Assembly: GCF_020740795.1 (NCBI RefSeq)
Contig: NC_067283.1
Coordinates: forward strand, 3,623,659-3,687,658
Source: Apus apus
Taxonomy: Eukaryota; Chordata; Aves; Apodiformes; Apodidae
Direction of reading: 5' to 3'
DNA: 64,000 bases
Shown here: piece by piece, positions 1 to 12,396 of the stretch
Layout of the letters: the number at the start of each line of letters is the position of its first letter
Position numbering within the stretch: position 1 is the stretch's first letter
Position numbers and translations under genes: made by a program
Notes under the pieces: model-generated
Database searches by the model: none
Told to the model about the DNA's origin: nothing
The model's input: the letters and a program-made list of their open reading frames with translations, nothing else

Positions 1-734
1 ACGTTGTTATGGAGGTTGCAATTATTTATCTGTCTCCACTCTCTCTAAGTTTCCCCTGAGTGAAATCCCTCTATCCCTCAGATATCAACCACTCTCTCCT
101 TTCAAAAGGTCTCATTGACTGACCTACTTGATTTAAACTCCCAGCAATTGCTCTTGGCTTGAAGTTTGCTTCTCCTCTCAGATCTAGAGACAGGCAGGAG
201 CGTCAAACTTCAAACTCCTCCAGCTGTCTCAGGCAGTCTGGTAGAAAGCTACCATATCTCCATCCAGACCTTTCCTTGCATAAGATGGTGTCATGTTCCC
301 CCTGTGAGTGCAGCAGGAGCTGCAGAGCTGGATTTATAAAAGGCAGGCAGCACCAGTTCCTGAAAGGTCCTTTGATCTTGACACTTATGTCTGGGAGCAC
401 AATCAATCCCGTTGTCTTTAATTTGCATCAGAGGGGGCTCAGCTGGCTCCCTCGTGGAGATGTTCAGGTTTTTTGCTATGCTCCTCCTGATTGGGGCACA
501 AAAACTGTATATATGTACGAGGTTACTAGTGTTTTCTAGGAAGCACTAATTAGGGATGGCTGACTAGATACATATCACCGGTGGGAAGGAATTTAATTGT
601 CTTTCAGAGCCTGATGGCTGCTTAGAGGCAAACAAACCAAAAGGCATGTTTAATTGCTCATATCACAGATTTCTTCATACAATTAAGGTTTCTTTCTTCC
701 CTTACCTTACCTTTCAGGCCCAGTCTGCTGAGTG
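1..734. other. Intergenic, no gene recognised
   Basis: Contains a 126-codon open stretch (159-539) whose translation has no domain, helix pattern or family resemblance I know. The opposite strand is open too, as expected by chance. Confidence 0.5.
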
Positions 735-1397
735 TCACTATAAATTTAAAGCAATATGCCAGCAATGTGCACTTGCAGCCCAGATAGCCAACCCTGCCCT
801 GGGCTGCATCAACAGAAGCGTGGCCAGCAGGTCAAGGGAGGGGATTCTCCCCCTCTACTCAGCTCTTGTGAGACCCCACCTGGAGTATTGTGTCCAGTTC
901 TGGAGCACCCAACATATGAAAGACATGGTGCTCCTGGAGAAAGTCCAGAGAAAAGCCACAAAGATGATCAGAGGGCTGGAGCAGCTCTGATGGTGACAGG
1001 CTGAGAGTTAAGGATATTCAGCCTGGAGAAGACTGGTGAGAACTCATAGTGGCCTTCTTTTACCTGAAGGGGCTACAAGAAAGCTGGGGGGGGGGGACTT
1101 TTTACAAGGGCTTGTAGTGAAGGGACAAGGGATAATGGTTTTGAAGTGGAAGAGGGGAGAATTAGCTTAGACATTAGGAAAAAAATCTTTCCTGTGAGGG
1201 TGAGGAGACCCTGGCCCAGGTTGCCCAGGGAAGCTGTGGCTGCCCCATCCCTGGCAGCATTGAAGGACAGGTTGGATGGGGCTTGGAGCAACCTGGTCTG
1301 GTGGGAGGTGTCCCTGCCCATGCAGGGGGGCTGGACCTAGATGATCTTTAAGGTCCCTTCCAACCCAAACCAGTCTGTGATCCTATGATTCTGTGAA
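735..1397 (+). mobile_element. CR1 LINE, 5'-truncated (ORF2 3' end plus 3' UTR)
   Basis: Translates in pieces to the reverse-transcriptase C-terminal text of CR1 ([20 protein letters not shown], then [16 protein letters not shown]). It ends with the CR1 tail gatgatctttaaggtccc and cctatgattctgtga. Frameshifts and stops make it dead. Confidence 0.93.
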
Positions 1398-1595
1398 AAC
1401 TCAAGATCTTTGTGACTCCACTAACACAAGAAAGAAGAAAGCTAATAAATATTTCTAAACATAGGTAAATCAATGAGACTTGGGAATGTGGATAAAATTT
1501 AGAGCTTGTGTTCCTGCTGCATAACCCTTCCAGTCTTTCCTGCTTGAAGAGAAGGGGCCCCACAGAAAATTCCTGAGTAACAGTGACTTCTAATG

Positions 1596-1646
1596 CAAGA
1601 AATCTTCAGAGGTCCCTTCCAACCGCTATGACTCCATGATTCTATG
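1596..1646 (+). mobile_element. CR1 3'-tail fragment
   Basis: Only the last ~50 bases of a CR1: cttcagaggtcccttccaac, then a ccatgattctatgaaa tail. Possibly a very short insertion or a remnant. Confidence 0.7.
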
Positions 1647-2317
1647 AAAAGTTCATTGATAAAGCCATTATTTTTTATTAGACAAAAACATACTGCAGTC
1701 TTGAAGAGCTTCTCTATTTTTCCTTATTATACTATCCAGTCTAATCCAATTTTACTGCTACCTAAAATAAACCTTCTGCCTACAAACCTATTGCTCTTCT
1801 CTGTAAAACACCACATCTATAAGATGTTGCCACTATGACCTCTTAATCCTTTTTCCATCATTTCTGTTCACATGATGGGGATTTGAAGCTGAGCACTGAA
1901 TGTCAGATTTTCAAAAGCATTTATTTATGTACCTAATCATACACATAACTTATAGTGATTTTATCATGAATTAGATCTCAGACTTATATACACAATATTG
2001 GCTTCTATTGATTACCAGAGTCCTTAGGCACCTAAATAATTTATCTATCTCCTTCTATGTGGCTAATTTGTTGTAGAAGTTTAGTGGCTGGGACAGTTTT
2101 ATAATATTGTAGTGTGTTTTAATATGTGTGTCTGATTTGAAACTTGATTCAGTGCATCAATGGACAGACACTTTGGCAGTCTTGCATGGATCACTCAAGA
2201 CAAATTAATGTTTCTAAACCCTCCAAAAGTCAATGTCTGATTATTCAAATTCAAGAATCCTGTAAATTTTACCATTAATGAAACATAGGGAATAACTGTT
2301 TTGACCTTCTGAAGTGA

Positions 2318-2510
2318 CAGAATCACAGAATTATTGAGGCTGGAAAAGATGTCTGAGATGATCAAGTCCAACCTATGACCTAACAGCACCACAGCAGCCA
2401 GACCAGGGCACTAAGTGCCACATCCAGTCTTTCCTTAAACACCTCCAAAAATGGTGACTCCACCACTTCCCTGGGCAGTCCATCCCAATGTGGAAAACTC
2501 TGGAGAAAGG
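2318..2510 (-). mobile_element. CR1 LINE fragment, antisense
   Basis: Starts with agaatcacagaattattgag, the reverse complement of a CR1 tail, followed by the matching 3' UTR and a short piece of ORF2 end (tccctgggcagtccatccca). Diverged from the other copies. Confidence 0.85.
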
Positions 2511-2865
2511 CAATGGAGTAACCATGGCTGCTTAGAGGCAACCATCATATTCACTGACAATTAGTGGATTTTCTGTCAACATTCTCATTCCAGAGTGAGG
2601 AACAAGTCCATTAAGTACATGCTAGTACCATATTGTTTTCAACCTGTAGTCTGCACATCTATGAAAGTCTCAGGCTATTTCTAAAGGTTCCACAAGAAGC
2701 CAAGTACATTACAAGCTAGATCACATTCACTCATTAAAATTAATAGTGAGAAAGAGCAAATTAGGAGCAAACAAAAAAAATAAAAATTGAAGAGACTTGT
2801 GAGCCCTTTCCCAAAGGGTCAGCATCTCAGCAGATGAAACAACATTGTAGAATAGAATTCCAAGA

Positions 2866-2906
2866 AATAAAATGAAAAATAACAAAAATAAAAATTAAAA
2901 AAATTG
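2866..2906. repeat. A-rich low-complexity tract
   Basis: A run of aaaata/aaaaat words of about 40 bases with no tandem unit longer than five. Confidence 0.7.
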
Positions 2907-3874
2907 CATAGTATTTAGAGGAGCTGTTTTAGAGGCAAGGCACAGAGACCAGAAGGCCAAATGAGGCCCTCACTTAGGGGTCAAATTAGAGTGGAAGGAA
3001 ATTCATTTAATGTGCCAATGGGCAGAGAAATGCACCTTGCATTCCAGGGAATTCCATACTTGGTCCATTTGCCTTATTAATTGGTTTCAGCTTCAGAAAA
3101 CCTTGTTTCAGGCTTGTTTTTCTCTACAGAAGCTGACAAGACAACAGTATTTGCTGAAAATAGCACATTTCTCAGTCCTGCTTGTGTGCCCTATGACCCT
3201 GGCTAGAACAAGTCATCTGGAATAGCTTTCATTGTCAACATTTAAGTCCTACATTTACTATAATTTCATTCCAGAAAAGTAAATGCTCTTCTCAAAGAGG
3301 AAAAAAATAACTTGGATAAGGTAATTTAACATTGTACTGCCAACTTACCAGGTACTGGGAGCAAGAAAACCCCTCTAAGAAGTGATGCCAAAGTTAAGTC
3401 AAATCCTTAGGCTGGTTCCTCCTACTCTCACTTGTCCAAGGTCAGAGTCCTCTGTGTTCTTAGGAATCTTCCTGAGGCTCTTACAGAGTTTTACCCTCAC
3501 ATTCATAATAGCAGATACTCTGGAAAGGGGGAAAAAAACCCCAAACAACAAAGCAAAAAAGAAGCAACAAACACCAAAAAAACCAACAGCTGCAAATGTT
3601 TGCCTGTAAACAAGCACTTCATATTTTTATACTGTTCTTCCAGAAGGGGGAATTATAATAAGTAATGATTTATTTTGTCTGTAATATGCTAAGCAGCTGT
3701 GAACCGTGTCCAAGTATGGAAACTGGCTCAACCTCTGGCTAGGGCAAAATATAAGCTTTTAAGATCAGAAAGGAGAGCTGCAAGCAGAAGATTCCTGGGT
3801 CAGAGATGTAAATGCAACTCGTAAATGAAGGGTAAAAAAAAATCATAAAGAACTGTAAATGGAGCAAGTTAAGG

Positions 3875-3926
3875 AAAATAAATAAATAAATAAACAAATA
3901 AATACATAAATAAATAAATAAATAAG
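3875..3926. repeat. (AAAT)n microsatellite
   Basis: About 13 imperfect tetranucleotide units (aaat) with two interruptions (aaac, atac). Confidence 0.95.
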
Positions 3927-6900
3927 AGAAATAAAGATATTTAGTGTTATTAAGGTCTCCTGGACAACAAAAAACACTTCATTGGCTAAATGAGCTAGCT
4001 AAGGAACTCATGATTGCAACAATAGGTGGCTGATATGTCCTTCTCTCATCCACACCATAAAACACTGAGGAAAGATTTTGCATGTGGATAGCTGTAACTA
4101 GAGCTGTCTCCTAGCTCAGCATGTGTCTCCCTAAAGTACTGACTGTCTGAGGATCTAATAATGACCTAATGACCTGATAAATCACCCTTCTCTTCCACCG
4201 TGCATGAAACTCCCATCAGCATCTTCCAGTGGTTGGCCAGTAGGTGGCAAGAAGAACGTCGGGGTTAGAGAAATAGTAACAGCAGGAACAGGCTGGGTTC
4301 TAAGTGCCAAAGATGGATGTGGGGTCTGAATATCAGCACTTACTGATCTAGGCTGCTTAAGTCTGCTTGGTTTGAAGGTGTCTACTGAATTAAAGAGTGT
4401 CCATGTTGTGATGGTAGGGTGTCAATCATTACTGGCCCTCCCTCAGTCTCACCAGGGGACAGGTGCAAACTGTCAGGCCTAATTGCTCCTGAATATCATT
4501 ATTTATAACCTAGAGCATTGTGGACATTAGTGCTAAACACTGCAGGAAGCCTCAAGCAGTCCCAGTAAGCCTTTATTTCTCCTTTTAGTGGCTCCTCTGC
4601 TGATTTTGTCTCAGACATAAGGCTCTAAATGTAGTCATTCAGTTGACCAAGCTGCTTCTTGTGTCCCTGACAGCTCCCAAGCAACTTGTTCTGAGGGCTG
4701 ACAGCTAATGCATCCCAGGGGTTCAGAGTCCCAGAGCCATGCTCTTGCTGTGCTAATAGGTTAACAGCTCATTAACAGGCTATTAACAGGTTTTTCTCAT
4801 GCTGGTATTTTCGATCTTGAGGGAGATGTTTCACTTTTAGAATAGACTCAGCCAGTGACCCAGCTCAGACAGATCCACCTTATTTTCATTATTTTTTAAA
4901 AAATGAATGATTGCAGACCTAAATACATACAGTGTACACGAACATAGAGTCCTCTTGCATCAATTGCATCCCTGATGATTATTCCTCATTTTTTACTGCT
5001 CCTGGTTAGATAGAAAGGATTATTCTGAAAAGGGCTGCTGGATTTAATCTGGTGGGGGAAAAATGTGGCTAATCCTAGAAAGCTACTACAGCCCTCAGCA
5101 AAATCCTGCTCTGCTTTTGGAAGAAGAGAGGTTGCCCTTAACATAACCAGATTTTAGGCAAGTAAGGCAGATGAAAAATAAGACTGGGAGAAAGCCAGCT
5201 AACCTGGGTCACCAGGTGGGAATGCTGTGAAGCAACAGGCAGGGTAGCAGGCACTAGCTGGATGAGAGCAAACCAAGAGGACACAGCCACTATCAGCAGA
5301 TTGAATGTTTTTTAAATTGGTGGTGTTTGCAACAGAACAATCTGTAGTAGATTACATGGGCTTATAAAGCAACAGACGTTTGAAGAGAACAACACCAGCA
5401 AACCGACACAGCCTAGGCCAGGTGTCATCAAGGCAACAACAAGACAGGATTGGTCGGTTAGTGGTAGTTGTAAGCCAGGAAAACAGCTTCTACTTTCTAA
5501 GGGCTCGTGTCATTTTCTCCCACGTGTGCCTCTTGGCACCCAAGCCAGGCTGAGTGATGTCCATCTCTGCAACTTTGAGGGTAATCAGCAAAATCTCCCT
5601 GTGGATTCCTCTGCAGGCACATAACATGTGGGCTCCCACTCACTGCTGATCATCATTTTCAGTCCAAAAAATTCTTATTTGACTTTGTCTTCAATATGGG
5701 GATTGAAGGCACATACTGAAACCATAAATTCTGCTCTGGTCTCATGAGAAGATGATGGAGCTTGGGACCTGATTTTGTTTAAGGTGATTCAAATGTCATG
5801 CTCAGACTGAGCTGCTGGAAGCCTGTCTTTGAGGCTTTGGGGGCAGACAAGAAAACCCCTTTGTGATGGCTACCAATGAGGCACAGGGCACATTCCATTC
5901 TGGTGTGTTGAGTTACTGGTCTTAGTTGGAGATAGTGTGTTTGTCTGTGGGTAGAGCAAGAGAAAACCATCAGTCAGAAAGGTTTTACCAACTGGTTATA
6001 TAGATTAGACAGGTTAGATAGAGCTGGACCTCCCTGTTCACCAGAAAAGGCAGAATGACTGCTGCATCAGTCTTCTCCAGAACTTGTGCTTGGAGTTGAC
6101 ATTGTTTAACAGGTCTCAGAATGGCTGTGCTTAGGGTGATAATTACTGAAACCTTTAAGCTGGCTCCAAGACACGCCACATCCTTAATCATATAGAAAAC
6201 AACAGGAACTGGGGGGCCCCAAGTCAGATAAACCAGTGCTTGAGTAAATCTTTACACCAAACCCCTAAACCAAAACACCTCTTACGGATTTTAGCCCTTG
6301 GACAGTGTAACTTCATCTTAACCTGGAGTGTATAAATATCCTAAGTGTTGTTACCACGGGGTGCTAGTTTCTTGGCAAGAGCCTGGTAGCACCTGATCCT
6401 GTGCAGGATTGTCAGAAACTTGCTGTCTTGTCTCTGTATGTGGATTGGACTTGTACAGAATCCATTTTTGGGACAACATAGCAATGAGGAGGAGCTCAGC
6501 ATCTAGTTTTCAAAATGGAGATATACAAATGTGTTCAGCACACAGTGGAATTGGAGTTTATTGGAAACAAACTGGTCTAACTTGGTTGGTGATGTATTTG
6601 CTTCTAAAGATGCCTGGTTTTGTCCATCTGCATATACAAAAGAAGAAATGCAAGAAGGACCAAAGAACACAAATGTTCAGACCAAGAGTTCATTTAACAC
6701 AATAGTCTGTTTCCAATATATAGGAAAAGGTCACAAAAACCCAAGATTCCTTCCAGAATTCAGTATCTGCAGCTAATACAGCTGGAAAAAAATGGGCAAA
6801 CTTCCCTCTATTTTCAGCACAGCTGGGTAATAAACACTGTTGCTTTTCCCTAAACTTCTTGCATCCAGACATTATCCTTGCTACAAAACTGTTAGCATTA

Positions 6901-9900
6901 TATAAAATCAAGAGCTGAAAGGCATCTTTCAATATTCCCAATTCATTCCACTAATGTGAGAGGATGACATGTATCACTGGTGATATCTGGACAGAAACTG
7001 CCTATTTTTTTCCCCAACTTCATTTTTTTTTTTTAAATAGCATGTAAACAGATAAAAATCTTCCAAAAAGAACTACAAAGAAATTTCAAAATTACATTGA
7101 TTTGGCCTAATTTACCCCAACCCTGCTCAGTTTTACTGTGTGGGAAGGAACTTTGCTATTTCAACAAGAAATCTGATGGAGCTTTCTATCTTTCTTTGAC
7201 AGTTACTCTCCAGTATTGAAAGAATTCACATCTTGCTTTGGAAGAGCAGCCAACAGCTGCTGGATGGTCACTTCACACAATGAACTCAGGGTCTGCTAAG
7301 ATCTGATTTGTGTTAGGCTAGAGATGCAGCAGTTGTCAACAACAGAGACAGCAGGTGTAAAAGTAGCATCAAATCACTGAGAAAGACCAACACACTGCTG
7401 GGGGTAAGGAGAAGATGAAGCCCCATGCCTGCCATGTACATTAATCCTGTGTTTTTATTCTACTACTCCAAAGAAAAAAGAAAAAAATAGGCTTGTTTTG
7501 GGAAAAAAAAAAACCCAACATATTCTGTAGTTATGGGCTGGTTGGGTAGATTTAGGTTTGTCTGGCTTCAGTGAGAAATAAAGATGTGGAAGACAATATG
7601 GGGGACAAATCTGGCCCTTCCATGTCAATGGTGACTTCAGGTCTGGCAATATGTAGGAAACACCTTGAAGGGGACTTCACTAAGGAAGGAGATACACTGT
7701 GATAATTCATTTCTGCAGTGTAATGCTGTAGCTATGATGGTGTTGAGGTATGATACAAGGGCTTTTTTCCTTCTATGTCAACATATACAATAAAAAAGAT
7801 TACTTCTCCATTAAAAAATATCAGTTTTCTGGAAACACAGGGCAGGTGTGAAGGGGAAAAAATCAGCAAGACTGCAAATTTGCTTGCATTTAAAAAATTC
7901 ATAAAAGTAACAGTGGCTGAACAGAAATTTCACTACAAGTTCTACAAAATTAAAAAAAAAGAAAAGGCCTTAAAGGTCTTGTTTTAATCAGCTGTGCTGG
8001 TTTATGAGTTTAAGTCATCAGCCTGATCTCTTTCTCCATCCCTTTTTCTTCCAGTCTGCCCTTAACCACCAGCTGGCTACTTGAAAAGATAAATGATCCC
8101 TGAGAAACTTGCTTGCAAGCAAAATCAGTGCCTGGCACAGCATGGGATTCTTGTAATTAGGGTCTTAATTCCACTCCTGCCTTCAGTGGTCATCCTAGAT
8201 TAAAGCATAAATGACTTTTTAATACAAGGAAAGACTCTTAAAACAAGATATTTTCTGACTTCACCAACCAGCAGGAATAGAAAAGATATTCAAAGCAATT
8301 GGACAGTAGGTTTAAAAGAGGGAGTCACTTCACACAGCACTGAAGGCAGAAATGTGGAGTTACAACAAAGTAAGACATGATGCATAACTTCTTTGAAGGG
8401 CTCTTCTTCCCAAAGCCTCTAGCATCCATGTGGTTTGAGCTGTGTAAGCTTGTTAATTCCTTGAATTAACTTGATAGCATGAGCTTATGGTTGGACTTAG
8501 ACTTGGATTTTATTTTTCAACGTTCAGGCATCTACAAATAAATAACAGGTCACTGGGGAAAAAAGTCCCCGGATGTTGATGGAAGAACAAATGGTCTCCA
8601 CATATTAGACAAATTAGTTACTTAAAAGGTGTAGATGAAGTGTCCCAGAGACAAACAACATCCCCACTCACACACAAATACCCCTCTTAAGGTTCTGCCA
8701 CCTGCTTAGCCCCATAAGGACAGGTTGGAGACACAGGTCCAACCCTACTGGAGGGACATGACACATTTCAATAGCCCCTGCTGCACCCCTCAGAAGCACC
8801 TTTCCTGTTCTTCAGGAGGACCAGGAATACAGAAAATTGGTTTTCTCAGTCTCCTCCATCCTGTTCCTTGGGTCTCTCACGCCACGTTTCCTTTGAAGGA
8901 GTTGCCAGGCTTCAGTACTTTGGGACTGGGACAAACCACCTGATTTTGGTTGTACTATTAAGGGCTTTCAGCAACATATGTGGCTTTTTAACACCACACT
9001 TGAGTGGTACAGAAGTTAAAGACTATAAACCAGCCTGGTAACTTCCTAGAGTTCCTGCTAAAAGGCAAATCCTTTTATTTACTATTCTTCCCCCCACCCT
9101 TTTTTTTCTTTTTCTATAGGAATTTTGTTCCTATGACTCATTATTTCCTTGTCCAAAGGTCATAATAGAAATGCAAGTATGACTTGGATTGGTACAAACC
9201 AGCCCTGATGGCCTCGCCTGGAGACCAAAGTCAGATTGATTAAAAAAGAGAAGTTGTATCAGCTTTTCCAAGTAGAAAACAAAACTGAACAAAATTTATA
9301 AAAAAAAAATAAATACACAAACAACAACAACTTTCCAGACATCTAATTTACCAGCAAGTAAATAAAGAAATGCCAGGAGATTCACACAGGGGATCATGAT
9401 TTTTCCCTTTTTCCAGGGCTTATGTTAAGGTTGATTAGCACAACTAAGTTAAACATAGAAAATTTGTCTTCAGGCTCTAGGCTGAACATTGCTGCTACCT
9501 CTGCTTTGGATCTGAAGAGAACAGAACGTGTGCAAAACTTGTCTTTTTTCCTGTTGTATTTGCCATTCTAATGAAAGATATCACCTCTGTTTCCAGACTG
9601 CTTCATTAAAGGTGGAAGCAATCTTGCTGTTGAATAAGGTCAGATTTTTAATGTTGCCATCATACACAAATCAGATAATGGACATGTGAGTCAAAGTTAC
9701 TCACAAATATGCCCTTTTCAAAGTGAGCCCTACTGGATCTCATTAAGGGAGAGACCTGTTGAGTATAAAGTCAGTGGAAAAAAAACATCCTGAGCATTAC
9801 AAAAGAAGGATTCCTACACATCATTCCAAAAATTAAATTGGAATCATGCTGCAAAAACAGTAAAATATAAAACAAACATCTTCCCCAACTGCTGTCACAT

Positions 9901-10161
9901 TTGCTTACCTTTCTTGTCAGGATAGAGCAGGAGAGAGTCAACTAATTCTCTTCCACAAACATACCCACTAATTAGTGACTGCTCTTTCTAGACTGAATAG
10001 GCAGTAAACATGGTGAAGTTTGTCTCCAACAGAAAGTAAATATGTACAAATGTGTATATGCTTGGATAAAACCACACAGAGATGTGTATTTCCTGTATCT
10101 TATATGCTAGATAACTATTAACCATGAATGGCTTACCAGGATCACCTGCCATTAGATCTTT

Positions 10162-10683
10162 TCATGGTGTTTTTATCATCTGATAAGGAGAAAGTGCACC
10201 TGATTTACTTTGGATATGGGAAATAAACTTCAAATTTCGCTGTAGAATTGTCATTTTATTTAATATCATTGTGATGCAGGATGTTATCAGGACAGTACCT
10301 GGAAGCTCTGGCCACCTTGTGGTCTCCTTGTTGAAGCTGGTCCATCTTTGATCAAATTCCCTTAAGTAAATGGCAGGAACATGACCACTACCAGCTGAGT
10401 GATGAGCAGCCACATTTGGGTAAATATATCTGCTTCTGGAAACGGAGCAGTTCTGGGATGGTTCAGTATTTGGCTGGAATAACACCTGGGATTTCTGGAG
10501 ACCTTGTGCACAGGTGAAGGAACTGAGGGTGAACATCAGAACAAAGAGCTGCGTGAGTTGGGTCTGCAGTTTAGTGGGAAGTGACAAAGAAGAGAGGATG
10601 GGAACATCAGAGGCATCAGGATAGGAATTCAAGGCTGTTCCCCCAGTCATGCCGGTGGTGGGAAGTGAAGAGGAGGGATCCAC
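10162..10683 (-). other. 173-codon ORF of unknown status
   Basis: The second-longest open frame in the window. The translation has no known motif. Internal residues 48-62 (LFVLMFTLSSFTCAQ) resemble a signal-peptide core with a plausible cleavage site, but they are not at the N-terminus. The ORF overlaps no repeat I recognise and lies beside a slightly GC-richer stretch (10880-11280). Could be chance, a lncRNA exon or a processed pseudogene fragment. Not called as a gene. Confidence 0.2.
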
Positions 10684-11849
10684 CTTCCTCCTGCTCCTCT
10701 GAAAAGATGCAGCTTCTTGAAAACCTTGCTTTTACCAATCTGTCTTTACTGTCCCACCTCACCTTCTGAAGTTTGGGAAAGCATCCTAAAGCCTCTCTTA
10801 TCACAAAGTCATTACAGTCCCAAACTCTGTGCTGTGCACCTTGCTGACCGTTCCTCTGTCTGCCTACTTCCAAAAATTGGGAATGCTCAAGACCCAGTTT
10901 TAAAAATCCTCCCCGAGCCCACCGGCATTCTGTGCTGCCAGCCCAGCCTCTCCAAATCCCTAAGGTGTCCCTCTTCTTGATCCCCTCGTAGAACAGCACG
11001 GCCTACAAAGACCTTGGGTTCCCTCTGCGGGTAGCAGGAGAAATGGAGCCGGATGCCTTCAGCAGATCCCCGGCTCCATCTAGTGCCAAGCAGGCAAACA
11101 GCTGAGTGAGCACAGAGCCAGAGAGCGAGGGAAAGCTCTCAATAACCTCCTTGGGGTGTGAAAATACGCCTGAGCAAGAATAGAAAAAGAGGGGTTTGCT
11201 CCTGTTACCAGATTGCAGCTACAGCTTTGCGAGGGATAAATGATGTCTCCAGGAGCTGGAGATGCTGAGAGGCTCACAGGAGCACAGTACCATTGGGGCT
11301 GAACTTCTGAGATGAGGGCATCTCAGAAGCTTTCACCCCTCAGTGGAAGGCACAATATGAGAAGTAAATGGGAGCAAGGCTGGGTCCTTGGGTTTCCCTC
11401 TTTTGATTGCTGGAAACACTTAGCCTTCATGTTTTGAGGGAGTTTAGCCTTCCTCATAATAATGTCCAATGCAGACCCCAAGTTTGACTTCTTGCTGTTG
11501 GAATTTCTTTGGCATTCTTCTCAGAATCTTCTAATGGGCTTTCAGATGTTCCCCGAGGTCACCTAATGATGCAGTATATATAGGGTTTCTGGGGGTGTAG
11601 TTCTTCCAACAAAGACATAGATAAATATTTAAAGCATTCACACATCTTGGGAAATAACTGAGAGTGGTCATCTCCTCTGCCTGTCTGGACTCAAACTGAC
11701 CTTTCCCAGTCAAGGAGGGTTGCCCCTGACTGTGGGCTGCCCTGTGCTGGAGGCACTTCCCCTCCATTCTCCTCTGAAGCAGTGACATTGTGCAGAGAAG
11801 AAGGAGCCACTGGAATAAATGTGAGAGGATTCACATCCAAACTTGTGGG

Positions 11850-12396
11850 AGAGGTTCTCCTCCCCCTCTACTCTGCCCTAGTGAGGCCACATCTGGAGTA
11901 TTGGGTCAAATTCTGGGCTTCTCAGTTCAAGAAGGACAGGGATTTATTTGGGAGAATCCAGAGATGGGCTACAAGGATGCTTAAGGAACTGGAACACCTG
12001 CCTGATGAGGAAAGGCTGAGAGACCTGGGGCTGTTTAGTCTTGAGAAGACTGAGAGGGGATAGTATTAATGTCTATAAATATCTGAAGGGTGGGTGTCAA
12101 GAATGGGCCAGTCTCTGTTCAGAGGTGCCCTGTGACAGGACAAGGGGCAATGGATTCAAACTAGAGCACAGGAAGTTCCACTTCAACATGAGGAAGAACT
12201 TCTTTCCTGTGAGGGTGACAGAGCCCTGGGACAGGCTGCCCAGAGAGGTGGTGGAGTCTCCTTCTCTGGAGACTTTCAAGACCTGTCTGGATGCCTTTCT
12301 GAATGACCAGCCCTGGGTGTTCCTGCTGCAGCAGTGGGGTTGGATTAAATGATCTTCAGAGGTCCCTTCCAACTCCTACCATTCTATGATTCTACT
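11850..12396 (+). mobile_element. CR1 LINE, 5'-truncated
   Basis: Encodes broken CR1 ORF2 C-terminus ([37 protein letters not shown]). The frame shifts near 12041-12063. Ends gatcttcagaggtcccttcc and cattctatgattctactg. The gctgcagcagtggggttgg stretch before the tail marks a subfamily different from the copy at 735. Confidence 0.93.

Larger units (their letters stand above)
2911..11849. other. Intergenic, mostly unique AT-rich sequence
   Basis: Nine kilobases with only the AAAT microsatellite and short A or T runs. I see no exon with convincing splice signals and no CR1. A 173-codon minus-strand ORF (10162-10683) is discussed separately. Confidence 0.5.

Noticed and set aside
159..539. 126-codon plus-strand ORF at the left edge
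   Set aside because: No recognisable domain, no splice or promoter context, and the opposite strand is open over much of the same region.
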